DNA of 64,000 bases, taken from NCBI GenBank assembly GCA_029891345.1, contig CM056997.1:213195212-213259211 (forward strand). The letters run 5' to 3'. Both the position numbers and the translations under genes were made by a program. Below, one piece after another: positions 22,421 through 34,634 of this stretch. The notes under the pieces were generated by a model that was not told the DNA's origin, made no database searches, and saw only the letters and a program-made list of their open reading frames with translations. The stretch is from Dryococelus australis. Taxonomy: Eukaryota > Arthropoda > Insecta > Phasmatodea > Phasmatidae. Each line of letters opens with the position of its first letter. Position 1 is the first letter of the stretch.

Positions 22421-24685
22421 AAAAATGTTATACTGCAAAAACCTGAAACTAACCATAATTCCTAAAAAAATTCTATTAATATTACAGAACCATGTGATAG
22501 AGTTTCGCAAATGTATAAACGTGAAAAAAGAATTTGTCGTGTAACACAGAAATACAAAAATATTCACCTAATAAGTATAACGAAAATTACATTAATGCAA
22601 CCTTCTAATAGAGTTCGCAGATTATTCACGATTTTGCTATACTACACAAAAGTTTCTGTTCCCGAGAATTTGTTGCAAAGCCAAACTATAGTAGTGGCAG
22701 AAGCTGCATTTGTTCTCCTCTATTTTTAGCCTGCCCTCCCAAGGAAAGATAGGCTTTTATTATTATTTGTGTAGTACAAATGGCCGTTAGAAACTTACAG
22801 ACAGAATGTGATTTCGGCGTCACACATTTTAACATACTATCCAGCAAGTGTCGAATATTCGTAGTAATTGATTTAAAATTCAAGGCAAACACAAAGACAC
22901 CTGTGATTTACCCTAGTTTCAAACAAAATTCCTCGCGCCGTAAATCAGTGTGTGCACTGCAAAAAATTTCTGGTATACTGCAATGGAAGTTTTTAACCTA
23001 TGCACTGCATGGTAATAATATCACACATCAAGCTGCAGATATAGGAATGTTTAGCAGCGCTACTATGCAAAGTTGTGACTTCCCTATGCATTTGACTGTT
23101 TCCTGAGAAAATGTAGGAACGGTACAATGAAGGTATAGGAAAACATTACCATTCCTGCTTTCTCACTAAGCATATACACTCGTGTGGTAAATTTCCATAT
23201 AATTTCTTAGAGTGTAGCCAAGTACTGCGCTACGGAGGTCGGAGAAAAAGAAGCGCCTATGAGTGCGTGTCTGAACTAAGAGTATGAATGTGCGTGTGTT
23301 TGAAGTGTGTGTGCATGCACGCACGTACTTACCTGAAACTATTGTACCGAAACTAGGGTACAAAGCGTGAAAACTATAAAATATAAAGTACAAAAATTCC
23401 TAATTAGCCTCATTTAGTGGCAACCAGATTACAATCCTGAAATTATTATTATTTACAACAGAGCATCACAGCATACGCATTTAATATAGGCCGTCACATA
23501 TAATTAATTAAAAGCCTGTAACATACTTCTCATAACATAGGTTTCCCAGTTCTCATTATGACAAGTGTCTACAAATCTCGGTATTCCAAAGTATAAAGGC
23601 TGCGTGATTATTTATCCATAATCCAAAAAGAAGTAAATAGCAGATATATATCAGACTTTCCATATAACTAGGCCACACACAACAGGTCATAAACAGTTAC
23701 ATCAGAGATTTACAAGTATTAATATTTTCGCCTCCAGGATACCAATTGGGAGGCTTATAAATATTTCCTCCACCCAGTCAAAGCACCATTAAACCCTGTC
23801 AGAGGTGCTACTTACACTCCACCTTATCACGCCCACATAACATCTAGGGCAATATATGACCAATTTCTATTTAATTCAATAAAATACCAACAGAAATACA
23901 CATACTATAGAACACACTAGACCTTTAAATATATATAGGTATAAAAACCACCAGCATCTGACATTTCTCATTGGTATCACAAAATCTGCAACTGTTTACT
24001 AAATAGTAACGGCATTCAGCCATATCTATTAACCAAGTGTTACTACAGCCATTCTACACGTTCAATTCAGATTGCAAACTGCAAACACTTAGCAGATTCA
24101 TTACAAGGATTTAAACACCTTCAAATACTCACCCTTAACTTCACTCAAGACAACCAATATATTTTTCCGTCGGCTTGACCATTCACTACCGACGACTAAC
24201 TCTAGTGACCCAACTGTTAAAACATGAACCAAATTCACGTACAAAAAATACCATATAAAGCACTTACCTGGGAATAATTTAAGTGTCCAGACCTCCATGC
24301 AAACTCTGTAGTAAAACGCAATGTTAGAACAGCTTCATAAAGCATTACAAATAAAATTATCAAACTTCTTGATGTGGAAAGGGCACTCTTTAGAGCCCAG
24401 TAAGCTTTCCGTACAATGATTGTCTATAAGCATGAATATTTTGCCATTCCCAATTTCTGTCAAGCCAGTCAATAAAATTAAACATTTAAAGTGTCCTAAA
24501 ATAAGTTACTGTTAACCAATACCTATATTGCGAGTAGACTGAGTCGTGGTGACACCGTAGCCTTTTATGAGTGCTCGGCACATATCAAAAGGGGCAAGCT
24601 GCGCTGAATCATATCAACATTACAACTAGAACATCCAAAAAACCAATAATACTGAAAACTAACACAGCTTGACCACACATTATGG
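22421..24685. other. No gene recognised
   Basis: Short anonymous frames only, plus a GT/CA-rich patch at about 23.28-23.33 kb. Confidence 0.4.
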
Positions 24686-24980
24686 CAACTACTAATTTAC
24701 ACACAACCTCAGTCGCCCATCACGACTTACCTTGTGGAGAATCTGCATACAACCTCGGTCGCTCACCACGACTCACCTTTTGGAGAATCTGCATACAACC
24801 TCGGTCGCCCACCACGACTCACCTTGTGGAGAATCTGCATACAACCTCGGTCGCCCACCACGACTCACCTTGTGGAGAATCTTCATACAACCTCGGTCGC
24901 CCACTACGACTCACCTTTTGGAGAATCTGCATACAACCTTGGTCGCCCATCACGACTCATCTTGTGGAGAATCTGCATAG
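24686..24980. repeat. 46-bp minisatellite, ~6.4 copies
   Basis: Units start at 24731, 24777, 24823, 24869, 24915 and 24961 (partial), with a degenerate leading copy. The unit contains TGGAGAATCTGCATACAACC and CGCCCACCACGACTCACC. Since 46 is not a multiple of three, the same peptides recur in all three plus frames (24682-25011, 24732-24980, 24734-24985). That shows those frames are repeat artefacts. Confidence 0.96.
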
Positions 24981-26479
24981 CGTAGTTGAAGCTCGTGGGA
25001 CAAATGCCTAGTTTCCCATGTCGGTCAGAATTAAACATTATGAGAATATTACATGAGCGTGCCCTGGAGTCGGTGCCATGGTGCTCAGCCAAGTGAACCA
25101 AACCAGTTACCAATTAAATTTAAATGAAACAAGAGGGAGCAGAGCTCGTGCACAAGCTTTTATAATTTCCACCAACCCAGTGGCATCAGAAGGGTAGGAG
25201 AAGGAAGGATGGTAGAAACAGGTAGGAGGAAGGAAGGGGATATCGGACCGCCTTCGAAAATGTCTATAGCCAGAGACACCGGCAGAGTTCATTAACGGCG
25301 ACAGAGGCGCTGCCGCCGGCTCAAATTCCTACCCCTTAAGCATCCATGTAGGTACAAAACACAATTCACATCGACGAGAAAAAGAAACACAGTTTCCAGA
25401 AAGTCCATAGAATGGAAGACAATGTCAAGAAGTAGAAGGAAATTGAAAGCTATACACAGTTCACAAGTTTCTTCCCATTCCTCGTGGAAAATAGAATAGT
25501 TCGAAGTCCAAATAAGGTACAAAGTTACATACTGATGTCACATATGATATATTCACACAACATTATTGAAGGGTAATAATAAATCTTCTTAGTCAAATTT
25601 TCCTAGGGACAATGGACCACCAGATGAACATGGCAACAGGCCCTCCAATTTCACAGTAGAGCACAGTCACAGGAAATTACAGGGGCCTCTTCTAGGGAGA
25701 GCCAGTAAGCATCTTCACTCGAACAACAAAGATCTCAGGGAAACTGGTGCCAGCCTCTCCAAACATCCCTTCTAGGTGGCCGATGCCTATAAACATGTCA
25801 TACCTAGAGCACTGCTATCTACTCCTTATGTTAACTCCCACAAAGCAAAGATCTAAATCGGTTTTTTCTTCAGGATCCACTAGGAACTTTGCAAATTTCT
25901 ACTAGCTGTCATGCTGGTCCGAAAATAAAAGTTTTATATTCTACTCACACCCACACCTGCTGCGTTCATGCTTGTCTTTATTTCACAATCTAAATACACA
26001 TATATTTAAGCATGATGGCATACCTTTTATCTACTTTACGCAGTCCAGTGCATTCGGTTGGTGCAGGACTTAGATTCGGGGAATGACCAGTAAGCCAGAA
26101 TCATTCCCCTCCTCCTAGCCCCCCGGACGCAAAGGGAAAGTCATGCCACACCGCAGTCTTTCGTTGCATTCTCTTTCACACACACACTTATTGAATTCAT
26201 ACTGTCTTTGACCACTGTCGTGATCCTGTCCACTGTCTCACTCCTTCAGGAACTTCATTCCCGCATTCTGGTATTCATGTTCTATTGCCTTCACCTGGGT
26301 CATCATCGGGTTACTTCCTGAAAAAAAAAACAAAACCTTTATCCAGAAAGCAGATATACTCATGTAGTGTCACATTCAATTGGTTGGGCGAGGGGGATAT
26401 GGTTCTTGATAGGTTAGTTAATAATCTACTCCCCTTTCACAATCTTCCAATCCCTATGTTGGGAGCAGCCAGGAGGGGA
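24981..26479. other. No gene recognised
   Basis: Non-coding by inspection. It may include 3' untranslated sequence of the adjacent minus-strand retroelement, but no end or poly(A)-derived tract could be fixed. Confidence 0.35.
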
Positions 26480-26488
26480 TCTTTGGAC

Positions 26489-27420
26489 CTATTTTCGATC
26501 CCTCTCTTCCCTATACACCTCAGTTTCCCTCGGTTGTACAGTTCTGACCTCCTCCATAGGTATCCCCATTTCCTTTGCCTCTCTGACTCGGTTCATGGTG
26601 CAGAGTGTTCTCCATCTGTTATCCCTTATTAATCGATTCATTTCTCGGTATATAATAGCGAAGCCTTCCCTGACAAAAACCACTTGGTTCCACATACAAG
26701 GTCATCTATCAACTGTTTTCTCTGTTTCTTCCTGGCCATGGCTTCTTTATTTTTACAGGTTTATATATCTTGTTATATACCTATATTTGGGTAACTCATT
26801 CTCCTTTTTATTGCTTTTCCACCCAGTGTCAGGCAGCAGCCTCCCTTTGCTGTATCCCTACAACAAGTGCTGTTGGTCCAGTGTGCACAGGAACTACTTC
26901 CTGCCCATGTGCTCTCCTGTTTGGGCGAGGTGCGAGAGGTTTCCCCTCACACTCACCAAAGACCAAAACCTTAGGAAGTGCATGTTCAGCCATCTTGACT
27001 ACTCATGTCATCCTCATCCACCAGAATGTCCCCTACTTCGCCACTCAGACTGCGACTCGACCACCTGATGTCGAATTATTCGTTCCTATTTCCTATTGCT
27101 GTGAGGTACTTAAGTACCTCAGGTACCATGATTTTGTCTCGAAGCATGGTCCTGAGGTATAGGGGTCCATGTTCCCCCTCGAATTTGATTTCTATGTCTT
27201 CGACCTTAGGACATTCTATGACATGGGTGGAGGTATCAGGTACCCTACACACAACACAGTCGGGATGGTCAACCAATCCCATAGATGCCAGCTTCATCTT
27301 TGATTCCCATGTCCAATCAAGAACTGTACTGTGTAGTGTCCTATTTCAAGCCACCATGTGCACAGCCTCTCCCTTACATCCAGGAAAATCTCATGGGTAA
27401 GCCTACACTTACCCGAGTTA
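26489..27420 (-). pseudogene. C-terminal Cys-rich domain and tail of the R1-like ORF2
   Basis: Continues ORF2 after a frame change. WLEIGHYTVQFLIGHGN (~27.36 kb) leads into the 27297-27076 frame, with CVVCRVPDTSTHVIEC, a C-x2-C-x8-H-x4-C knuckle found at the ORF2 end of R1/Jockey-type elements. The tail at 26695-26489 is Arg/Glu-rich and helical-looking (YREMNRLIRDNRWRTL) and resembles the last part of such proteins. Several stops interrupt the stretch 27.07-26.70 kb. Confidence 0.75.
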
Positions 27421-27422
27421 TC

Positions 27423-29460
27423 TCATCTAGATTGCCACAATGTTAATGTGGTTTCCTTAATAACTTTTAAATCCTCTGGGAGAATTGCTTCAACCCATTT
27501 TCTCCTTGCTATTTCTGCTCGTTCCTTAATCAGAAGATCCTGTGGGATTTCTCCAGCTATTACTTGCAAGGCGACATTTGAAGCCGTCCTATAGAACTTG
27601 GTGACCCCCAACAGTGCCGCTTTCTGCACACTAATTGCTCTCCTTTTGTCATGGGCCTTTAAAACCTCTGGATACAATGCCACACAGGCATATATCAGTA
27701 TCGGGAGGAAAACACTTCTGTACATTAACTTCAATGTCTGGTAACCGAGACCCCAGTTCACTGGAGCCACAGCCTTGAACTTCTGAAACATCACAACTGC
27801 CTTGTTTGCTGCATAGCAAATATGACCATGGAATAACAGATAGGTTCCCAAAGTTACTCCTTCATACTTCATATCCTGGACGAGTTTTACATTTCGCCCA
27901 TTGAATCTCACTGTCGGAGCTCTCATTAGGTTACCCTTAACCATTAACTTGTTAATTTTTTCGACCGAGAACTCCAATTCGAAGTTCCTGGCCCATTCAT
28001 CTATCTTCCTCAGAGCACTCTCATTTTTCTCTTCCATTTCTCTCCTATTCTATGCGGGTAGCAGGAGTAAACCATCGTCAGTGTAACCATAGATTACGCA
28101 GCCATCCGGGAGGTCCAGTATTAGCAGTCCTTCAAAGATAATGTTCCAGAATATTGGATCCAGCATGGAGGCTTGTGGGCATCTCTTGCTGAACACCTTC
28201 TTCTCCCTATGTTTTCCCATTTCTAGTTTACAGATTCTATTCGTCAGGATGCTCTTTATCACCTCGTAATTGTTTCTGGGACACTCCAACAATCACAAAT
28301 GCCACAATATTTGTGGCCACCATGCATATTCGAATGCCCTAGATATATTCAGGGATACTGGTAGCACGTAGGTCTCTGTGTACATTTTTACTTGATTCAT
28401 CATATCAATGACTGCTTTCTCCATTCCTTTACCTCGTACAAAGCCATACTCTCTTGGGTGTAATCCCTGAACCACTTCCAGATATTACATATGTCTCTTG
28501 TTCAGTAAATGTGTCAGTGTCTTCTCCATAACTACTATTTGGCTTTCCTCGGGTTCTTCCCTCCTCCTTTATAGAGTACTTTCAGAAGACCAATCTTCCA
28601 CACATCAGGGAATATATGGGTTTCCAGACAGTCATTGAAGAGTTCTAGCATTTCAATCCTTATAATCTGATATGACCTGAGCAGCATTTCTCCAGTTAGG
28701 CCATCCAAACCTGGTGCCTTCTTTAACTTCATTTTCCTGACAATTTGATCCAATTTTTCAAGGCAGAGGGTGCTGTATGCTCAGTAGCATATTCTGCTCC
28801 ATCCTGGCACACCCCTCCTGGTGGTACTTCGATTCCCCTATCCTGGAATCTTCTGGTAACAAGATATCCATGATATCTTTGCATTCTCCTCAAAGGACAG
28901 CAAAAGACATCCATCAACCTCAAGAGCTGGAAGTTCCTCTGAGTTCCTTAATTTACCTGTTATTATCTGATAGACCAAGCCCCAGGGGTCTCCATTCCCC
29001 CTATCCATTACAAACTCCCTCCAAGATTTTTTCTCGATTTCTCAGCTTTCCCTGGCACTCCCCTCTTATGTCAGTGTACTCTTCCACAGCCTGTTGTCTT
29101 CGTTCAGGCTCATAGGTTCTTTTGAACCTTCTAGACAAGTTCTTGGCCATCTAATGCATTATATCTAGTTCGTCATACTATCAGCTGCCCGCCTCGTCCT
29201 CGCGGTTTTATCAAGATACGATTCTGTATCATGGGCAGGCAACAAATATGTCACTTTATGTCCAGGTGTATTCATATCCTGCAGTTTTTTCTCGAGTAGG
29301 TGCCCGTCTACCTCCTCCCCTCAATTGTCTGTCACCGGATAATGCCATAGCTCCGATTTGGCATTGACATCAGTGCCAAATATGATGCCATTCTCCTGCA
29401 CTCTGTATATTATCACTTCCCATTGGTCTAGATGTTTACCAAATGATTCTTCGGTTGAAA
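27423..29460 (-). pseudogene. ORF2 endonuclease-reverse transcriptase of the R1-like element
   Basis: APE-type endonuclease remnants are visible as FGTDVNAKSELWHYPVTDN (~29.37-29.31 kb). The RT pieces are LKKAPGLDGLTGEML (28753-28535), the palm A region LNISRAFEYAWWP (28475-28293), CPQASMLDPIFWN, and the palm C box GYTDDGLLLL (28292-28050). The 204-residue frame 28037-27423 follows, with the CxxC-free thumb and the LPILIYACVALYPE block typical of R1-like elements. Motif A has Asn where the catalytic Asp belongs, and the following Asp is Glu. Stops and frame changes separate all pieces. It would nick target DNA and reverse-transcribe its own RNA if intact. Confidence 0.92.
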
Positions 29461-29573
29461 GTATGGCGATACTATCATCATACTCCTTTCTCCCATTTCC
29501 ACCTTAATACTCGCATATTATGTATTCGACAGAGCTCCCATGGGGATATATGTAATCTCGAGGTTACATATAA

Positions 29574-29846
29574 ATACATATACACTCGCATACTCAAACG
29601 GATCCTGCGACTAAGGAAATTAGTGACATTGACCCTCATGATATAATATGTTGGAGGACTTTTCCAGTTCATGAAGGGAAAGCCGATAATACTGCTGTTA
29701 TTAGCATATTTGGTAACACTCCAATGTTTTCGCATAAGAAGATGAAGTTTGAAATTGGTAATAAGATCTGGCTGTATCACAAGCTGGTTGGTATGGATGG
29801 TGACATGCATATTTTTGGTCACGTTGAATCGTATTTTAATCCATAA
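29574..29846 (+). other. Orphan open frame ending in a poly(A) signal; possible last exon
   Basis: A 91-codon stretch with no stop from 29574, without an early ATG, ending at TAA 29844-29846, which overlaps AATAAA (29845-29850). The residues look protein-like (CWRTFPVHEGKADNTAVISI, then KFEIGNKIWLYHKL), with balanced composition unlike the surrounding noise. An AG splice acceptor could lie at about 29.62 kb. The family was not recognised. It may be a terminal exon, a processed-gene fragment or a transposon end, and it abuts the truncated 5' side of the R1-like element. Confidence 0.35.
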
Positions 29847-29850
29847 TAAA

Positions 29851-30789
29851 TCTTTTTTGCATAATATTCAGTTTTGGTTTTGTAATTTCTTCTGTTCCTC
29901 ATTTTATTAATTGGTCCATAGGTAACATCGAATTTTTAATGCGTGTCATAGTATGTTGTTGGTGGTAGTATAAGGTATATAAAGGAAACCTTACTAATTT
30001 AACTGCCAATCTGCCTGCACCAAACAAATTAGAAAAATGAGTGTTCACTTACACCAATGAATATACAAAGTGTGATTCACACATACGTGACTGTCAGTTG
30101 ACAGTGAAATTACAGTTCTTTGAAGGGAACTCATTAGGAGGAATATACCCTTGTGGTGTATTAAGGTTGTAATTTTATAGTTGATTTCATATCCAATATC
30201 ATGATATCAATTCTGTATTTGGTTGTTATTTGTGACGACTGTATCATTATTATTCTTGCTTGAAATTTGCATTTCATTTTAAATATTGTGATTTCTGGAG
30301 TAATTGTGATTACATTGCAGTTAGTTTGACTGAATTCAGTTCATTGGTTCGGAGTTTACGGGAGATATTGTTTTGAAGGTTATGGACTTAGAATATGTCT
30401 TAAGACATCCAGCGTAAAGCACTATATCTACCAAGCTTGACGCGTTCAAAGTTTTAACCTTGCTTGTTTAACCTGTTAGAGGTATGGAGCCAAGCCTTCG
30501 CCTGATAAGGAGTCGCCTGGTGGGTGCGATAAGATATTGTGCACTACATTTTGTCTGTTTATCTTGTCGTGTTATTTGTGGGACTTAGTTTGTTAAGGTT
30601 CTAACTTGTTCGTGAAGTTTTTAAAGGTGGTAACTTGTTCATGTAGTTCATTTTGCTCCGTGTCATTAGAGAAGACAGATCATAATGGTTCCTCGGCAGA
30701 ATCGCATGTATAGGTATTAGCCTAAGAAGGTACACCTAAATATTTTGTAATTTACTAAGGATGTCAATAAGGATGATAGGTCCTCCTCC
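29851..30789. other. No gene recognised
   Basis: Non-coding by inspection; the last part may contain the terminal region of the adjacent Tc1-like element. Confidence 0.4.
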
Positions 30790-31480
30790 TGCAATCATTC
30801 TATGATTTGAGCAATGGATTTTGGCCGAGCCTGGCGCGCCCTCACCTGGCGATCCAATCAGCGAACATTCTTGTCAGCATACCACTGCATAGTAGCCCTT
30901 GAAACATGGCACCTGGCATTGTCGTTCTGTAAGTAATACAGGTCCATTCTGTAAAAATGCCACAATATTAGGAGCATTTCATTATCCATAATGTTAAAAT
31001 AAGCCTCTGTGTTCATGCTAGCACAGACAAACACCAGCGAGCCTATGCTGAAGGCCATGAAACAGCACCACACCATCACTCCACCACCACCTGATTTCCT
31101 AGTTGGCACTATACTCTCCATCAGAAGCCATTCCCCAGGCAGACACCACACCCATACACGTCCTTTGGAGGGGAATAATGTAACCTTCGACTCATCACTC
31201 CACAAAACCAATTAACACTGCTCCAGTGTCCAGTTGGGATGGTCCAAACACCACCTGAGTCACCAAGCATTATTGATTGTCATGATATGGAACTTATGTG
31301 CAGCTGCTCGTCCGATATATCCAAGTCGGTGGGCCTCTGTACGCAATGTGCCAATGGAAACCGATAATCCTGTTGCTGCATGAAAATCTCATCGGATTGT
31401 AGCCATGGGATGTGCCCTATTTTTGACAATTTAGTACAAAAACATACAATTACACTACTTGATTCCTCAGAAATGTACAC
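30790..31480 (-). pseudogene. Tc1/mariner-type transposase remnant
   Basis: The catalytic half is clean at 31211-30858. It has LWSDESKVTLFPSKGRVWVW with the first catalytic Asp, GGGGVMVWCCFMAFSIGSL, and YYLQNDNARCHVSRAT with the second Asp. This order and spacing are those of Tc1 transposases. The third catalytic region, expected just after ADKNVR, is garbled near 30.80-30.86 kb (DWIAR-stop-GRARLGQ), so the last acidic residue is lost. Upstream, 31480-31215 has helix-turn-helix-domain remnants in other frames. Flanking inverted repeats were not found. Confidence 0.9.
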
Positions 31481-31558
31481 ATACCTTAAATTATTTTAAA
31501 ACACATGTCTGCCTGTGAGGCTGGTGAATAAATGAGGAATATATAGGCTTTTTTGTTG

Positions 31559-33010
31559 ACTCCTATAAGCTATTTCGAGTGCTAAGTGACAGGTGACCTA
31601 TCGCAATAAAAGCTTAGTGAATCCCATAGTTAATAATCATAGAGGAACTTCTGAAATGGAATCCACATGTTAAATGATGATTATAAAAAAAATTAATTAA
31701 TATGCATAAAAAAAGAAAACGATTAACGAGATTCATGGTTAAGAGTTAGTTGTTATAATATATGTTCATTCACTTGAGAGGTCGCTACAGTACTAAGTTG
31801 GATATACCACTTACGTCGAATTATAAGCTGAACAAGGTGTTGAGAGCAAACAGAACCTTTTTATGTGTCGGCCTACGTTTGACTATAGACTGAGCTGAAA
31901 AACTTGGAAATGAATAAAGAGAGATGTGAATGCATCTAAATACAAAACGAGTGTTTCCAAATAAAATAAATCATTTATGTAAAACACAAGAGAACTACAA
32001 CTGTGAGACTATCCTTGTTTTTAAAATTAATGAAATGGCACAAGCACCTCTCACAAAACATGTCTGGTTGGCTGTGATGTCAGTCAAGGAATGAGTGCAG
32101 TGTATTATGCACGCCAAATTATAAGCTGTTAAATATGTGGGGTTGCGGGCGATTTGAAATTACGGCAAACATTCTGAATAGGACTCACTAAACTAATTAT
32201 AGAAACTATTTCCCTACTTTAATGAGTTATTATCCACAAACAATTTTATATCGTTTTCCTGAACATTTCACATGAATTTAAAAAAAAACTTACCCATAGT
32301 TTTCCCTGGTAAAATTAAATTTCACTATTGTAAGAATAATTCACTTTTAACACATTATCCATCGAAGTGTTAGGAGACTCAGATGGCGTGAAGAAGGATT
32401 TAATCCCGCAAAGGGTAAACATTCAACACTTTATAGAAACATAGTATATATTTTAACAAGCAATCAAACATCCTTGAAGAAATTTTTTTTTCAAATAACG
32501 GACATACTACATCGAGCCGAATAAGTTTAACACAAATTTTTGTTAAGTCAGGGAAATTCACAGCACTTCTTAGCGAAATGATACTTGAAAATCATATGAA
32601 CTTTTGTTTACTGTGCTCAGAAATGGGGTTTACACGATAAATGCTTATAAAATCATTAAAAAATCATGGATGCACTATATATTGCTAAAGACAGAATTTT
32701 TTCCCCGATAAATGAAAAAAATTATAAAAAGTTTATATTAAAATGATAGCTGAAGCCCAGAGCAGATGCTATTACTTAAGAAGAGGTGAAGCCCGCTGAC
32801 CGCCTGCCCTTCGATCATTCCATGGGACCCCACCAGAATGCTGCGATCAGTGAAGAGGTGCTTCAGAGGAGAAAGTGATGTATGCATGTATCCAGGACAA
32901 GAATTGAAGTCAAACTAACATGGAGCTCGTCAGTGATAACTGGTCAGATCGCTTCTCTTTGCTTAGACCTCTCCCCACCCCACACCTCTCCACCACTCTT
33001 ACACCAGGTA
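31559..33010. repeat. Left long inverted repeat of Polinton B
   Basis: It matches the reverse complement of 44990-46419 at roughly 80% by eye with small gaps. Anchors are ACTCCTATAAGCT at the outer end, CTGAACAAGGTGTTG, TGTGATGTCAGTCAAGGAAT, ATTTCACTATTGTAAGAATA, AGAGGTGAAGCCCGCTGA and TGTATCCAGGACAAG. Similarity fades after CACCAG near 33.01 kb. Confidence 0.9.
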
Positions 33011-34634
33011 GCATCTTCGGTTTGCTCGAGAACTTTCTACGCCCCTTGGCGAACCCTCCCACCAATTCCCTCCTCTTCCAGCCCAGAACTCATCTTTGTC
33101 CGAGACGACAGATTTCTTGCATCCATTATTGATCCAACATGCGCTCCACAAAACCTGCTTAGTGCTCCATTTCCACAATCCCTCCAACCGTAAGCCCAGA
33201 ATGTGTGTTTTCAAAGACAAAAGCTGACTCGGCTAACTAACTCCCTGCATCTGCACCCCAGAACGCATCTTTGTGCACCTCATTGGAGACTCTTCAACTG
33301 CCAGAACCCCTTGTACCAGCGAATTTCGAACTGACCCTGCTTGGCTAATTCCCCTCACTTTCACTTTCACTTATCCGTTAACTTGTTCAGAAAGGAAGGT
33401 TCCTCCTACTTATCGAGAAGTAAGGGATAAAATGACCCAGCGAAATTAAATTGGCCAAGAGCTAGCATTCTCAAATGCAGTGCTTCACGACCTGACTCAC
33501 CTTGCCTACCTTTCACAACTTTTGCATTTGGAGTAAGCTACTTTTGCATTTGGAGCAAGTGGACTGCGTTTACAACATTGAAATTGAAACTCATGCTATT
33601 GCATTGAACTTTAAGCCCAGTTTTGAAAACCAGTTGGTTAAGAGGAAAATGCTAAACCTTGAAAGTAATAGTGTACAAAAATATCAAAAGTGTTGTACAA
33701 TATACAAATACTTAACACCATCAAAAATAAAACTAATGTACACTGTAAAATACTATACACCATCGAAATTTTCTAAAAATATAAAATGAATTTCTTATTA
33801 ATTTTTTTAGCATAGGGAAACATTTTTCACGCTTTATTAATAGCAGCAATTAATGCTAACTAAACACATTAACATACCAAATCTAACTAAATTAAATTAA
33901 ACTAAGAATTATGGCATACATTATCCTGTTTCCAATAACTGTACCATTAAAACACGAAATTCCATATAAATCTAATCAGAGAAACGAATTCCGTGAAACA
34001 TTATCCAAGTTCAAAGAAATATATCATTGTTCAGATATATTATAAATAACATTAAAACTGAATCATTCCCTCAATGTCTTTAAGCTGTAAAATTACACAA
34101 AATATTATCCCAATTCCAAGAAATGTAATATGAAAAGCAATTAAAGAACATGAGAGACAAATGCGAAATTGAATTACAAATCGAACCCAACTATTTAACA
34201 CTTAAAGGTGATGAATTGGATTACAAATTAAACACAACAAATTTGCACCTTAATTCGAATTTCCAGTTAAACCAATCAATCACAAATACCAAATGAATAA
34301 AAATTACACATGCAATAGCCCACCCAGATTGTCTTACAAAAATGAACCTATCATATATACCAATTGAATTATTTATAACATGTAATGGATTACCACCTAA
34401 ATGTGAATTAAATCACAAATAAGAGGTATCAATGCAATGAATTACATCACAAATAAAATTTAGTAAATGTAAATGATTACTGCTTCTATGTTATTCCAAT
34501 AAAAGATCCAATCAACAAGCAGATTGAATACCCATCCAAACACCATTGTAAACAACATGTTTATTAAATCAAATAACATATCAAATATTATTTAAGATAG
34601 TTTTGTTTAGTATCATAATTTTACAAACATTGTA
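33011..34634. other. AT-rich spacer inside Polinton B, no gene recognised
   Basis: Between the left inverted repeat and the integrase. The stretch 33.8-34.6 kb is very AT-rich, with loosely recurring ATTACAAAT/AATTAAA words. The short frame 33502-33789 has no recognisable domain. Confidence 0.45.

Larger units (their letters stand above)
26480..29460 (-). mobile_element. R1-like non-LTR retrotransposon, 5'-truncated
   Basis: On the minus strand, in order: part of an endonuclease domain (~29.45-29.14 kb), linker, reverse transcriptase (~28.75-28.05 kb), thumb/C-terminal region (28.04-27.42 kb) and a Cys-rich C-terminal domain (~27.25 kb). ORF1 and the start of ORF2 are missing, as usual for truncated copies. 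The 3' boundary near 26.4-26.5 kb is uncertain. Confidence 0.9.

Noticed and set aside
24682..25011. Three overlapping plus-strand frames as a gene
   Set aside because: A 46-bp tandem repeat gives the same peptides in all three frames.
26285..27400. Plus-strand frames of 115-157 codons at 26.3-27.4 kb
   Set aside because: They largely overlie the minus-strand R1-like ORF2 C-terminus, which has recognisable domain order.
29574..29846. Reading the orphan frame as a retroviral integrase C-terminus (GNKIWLYHK)
   Set aside because: The resemblance is a few residues long and no other integrase domain lies upstream.
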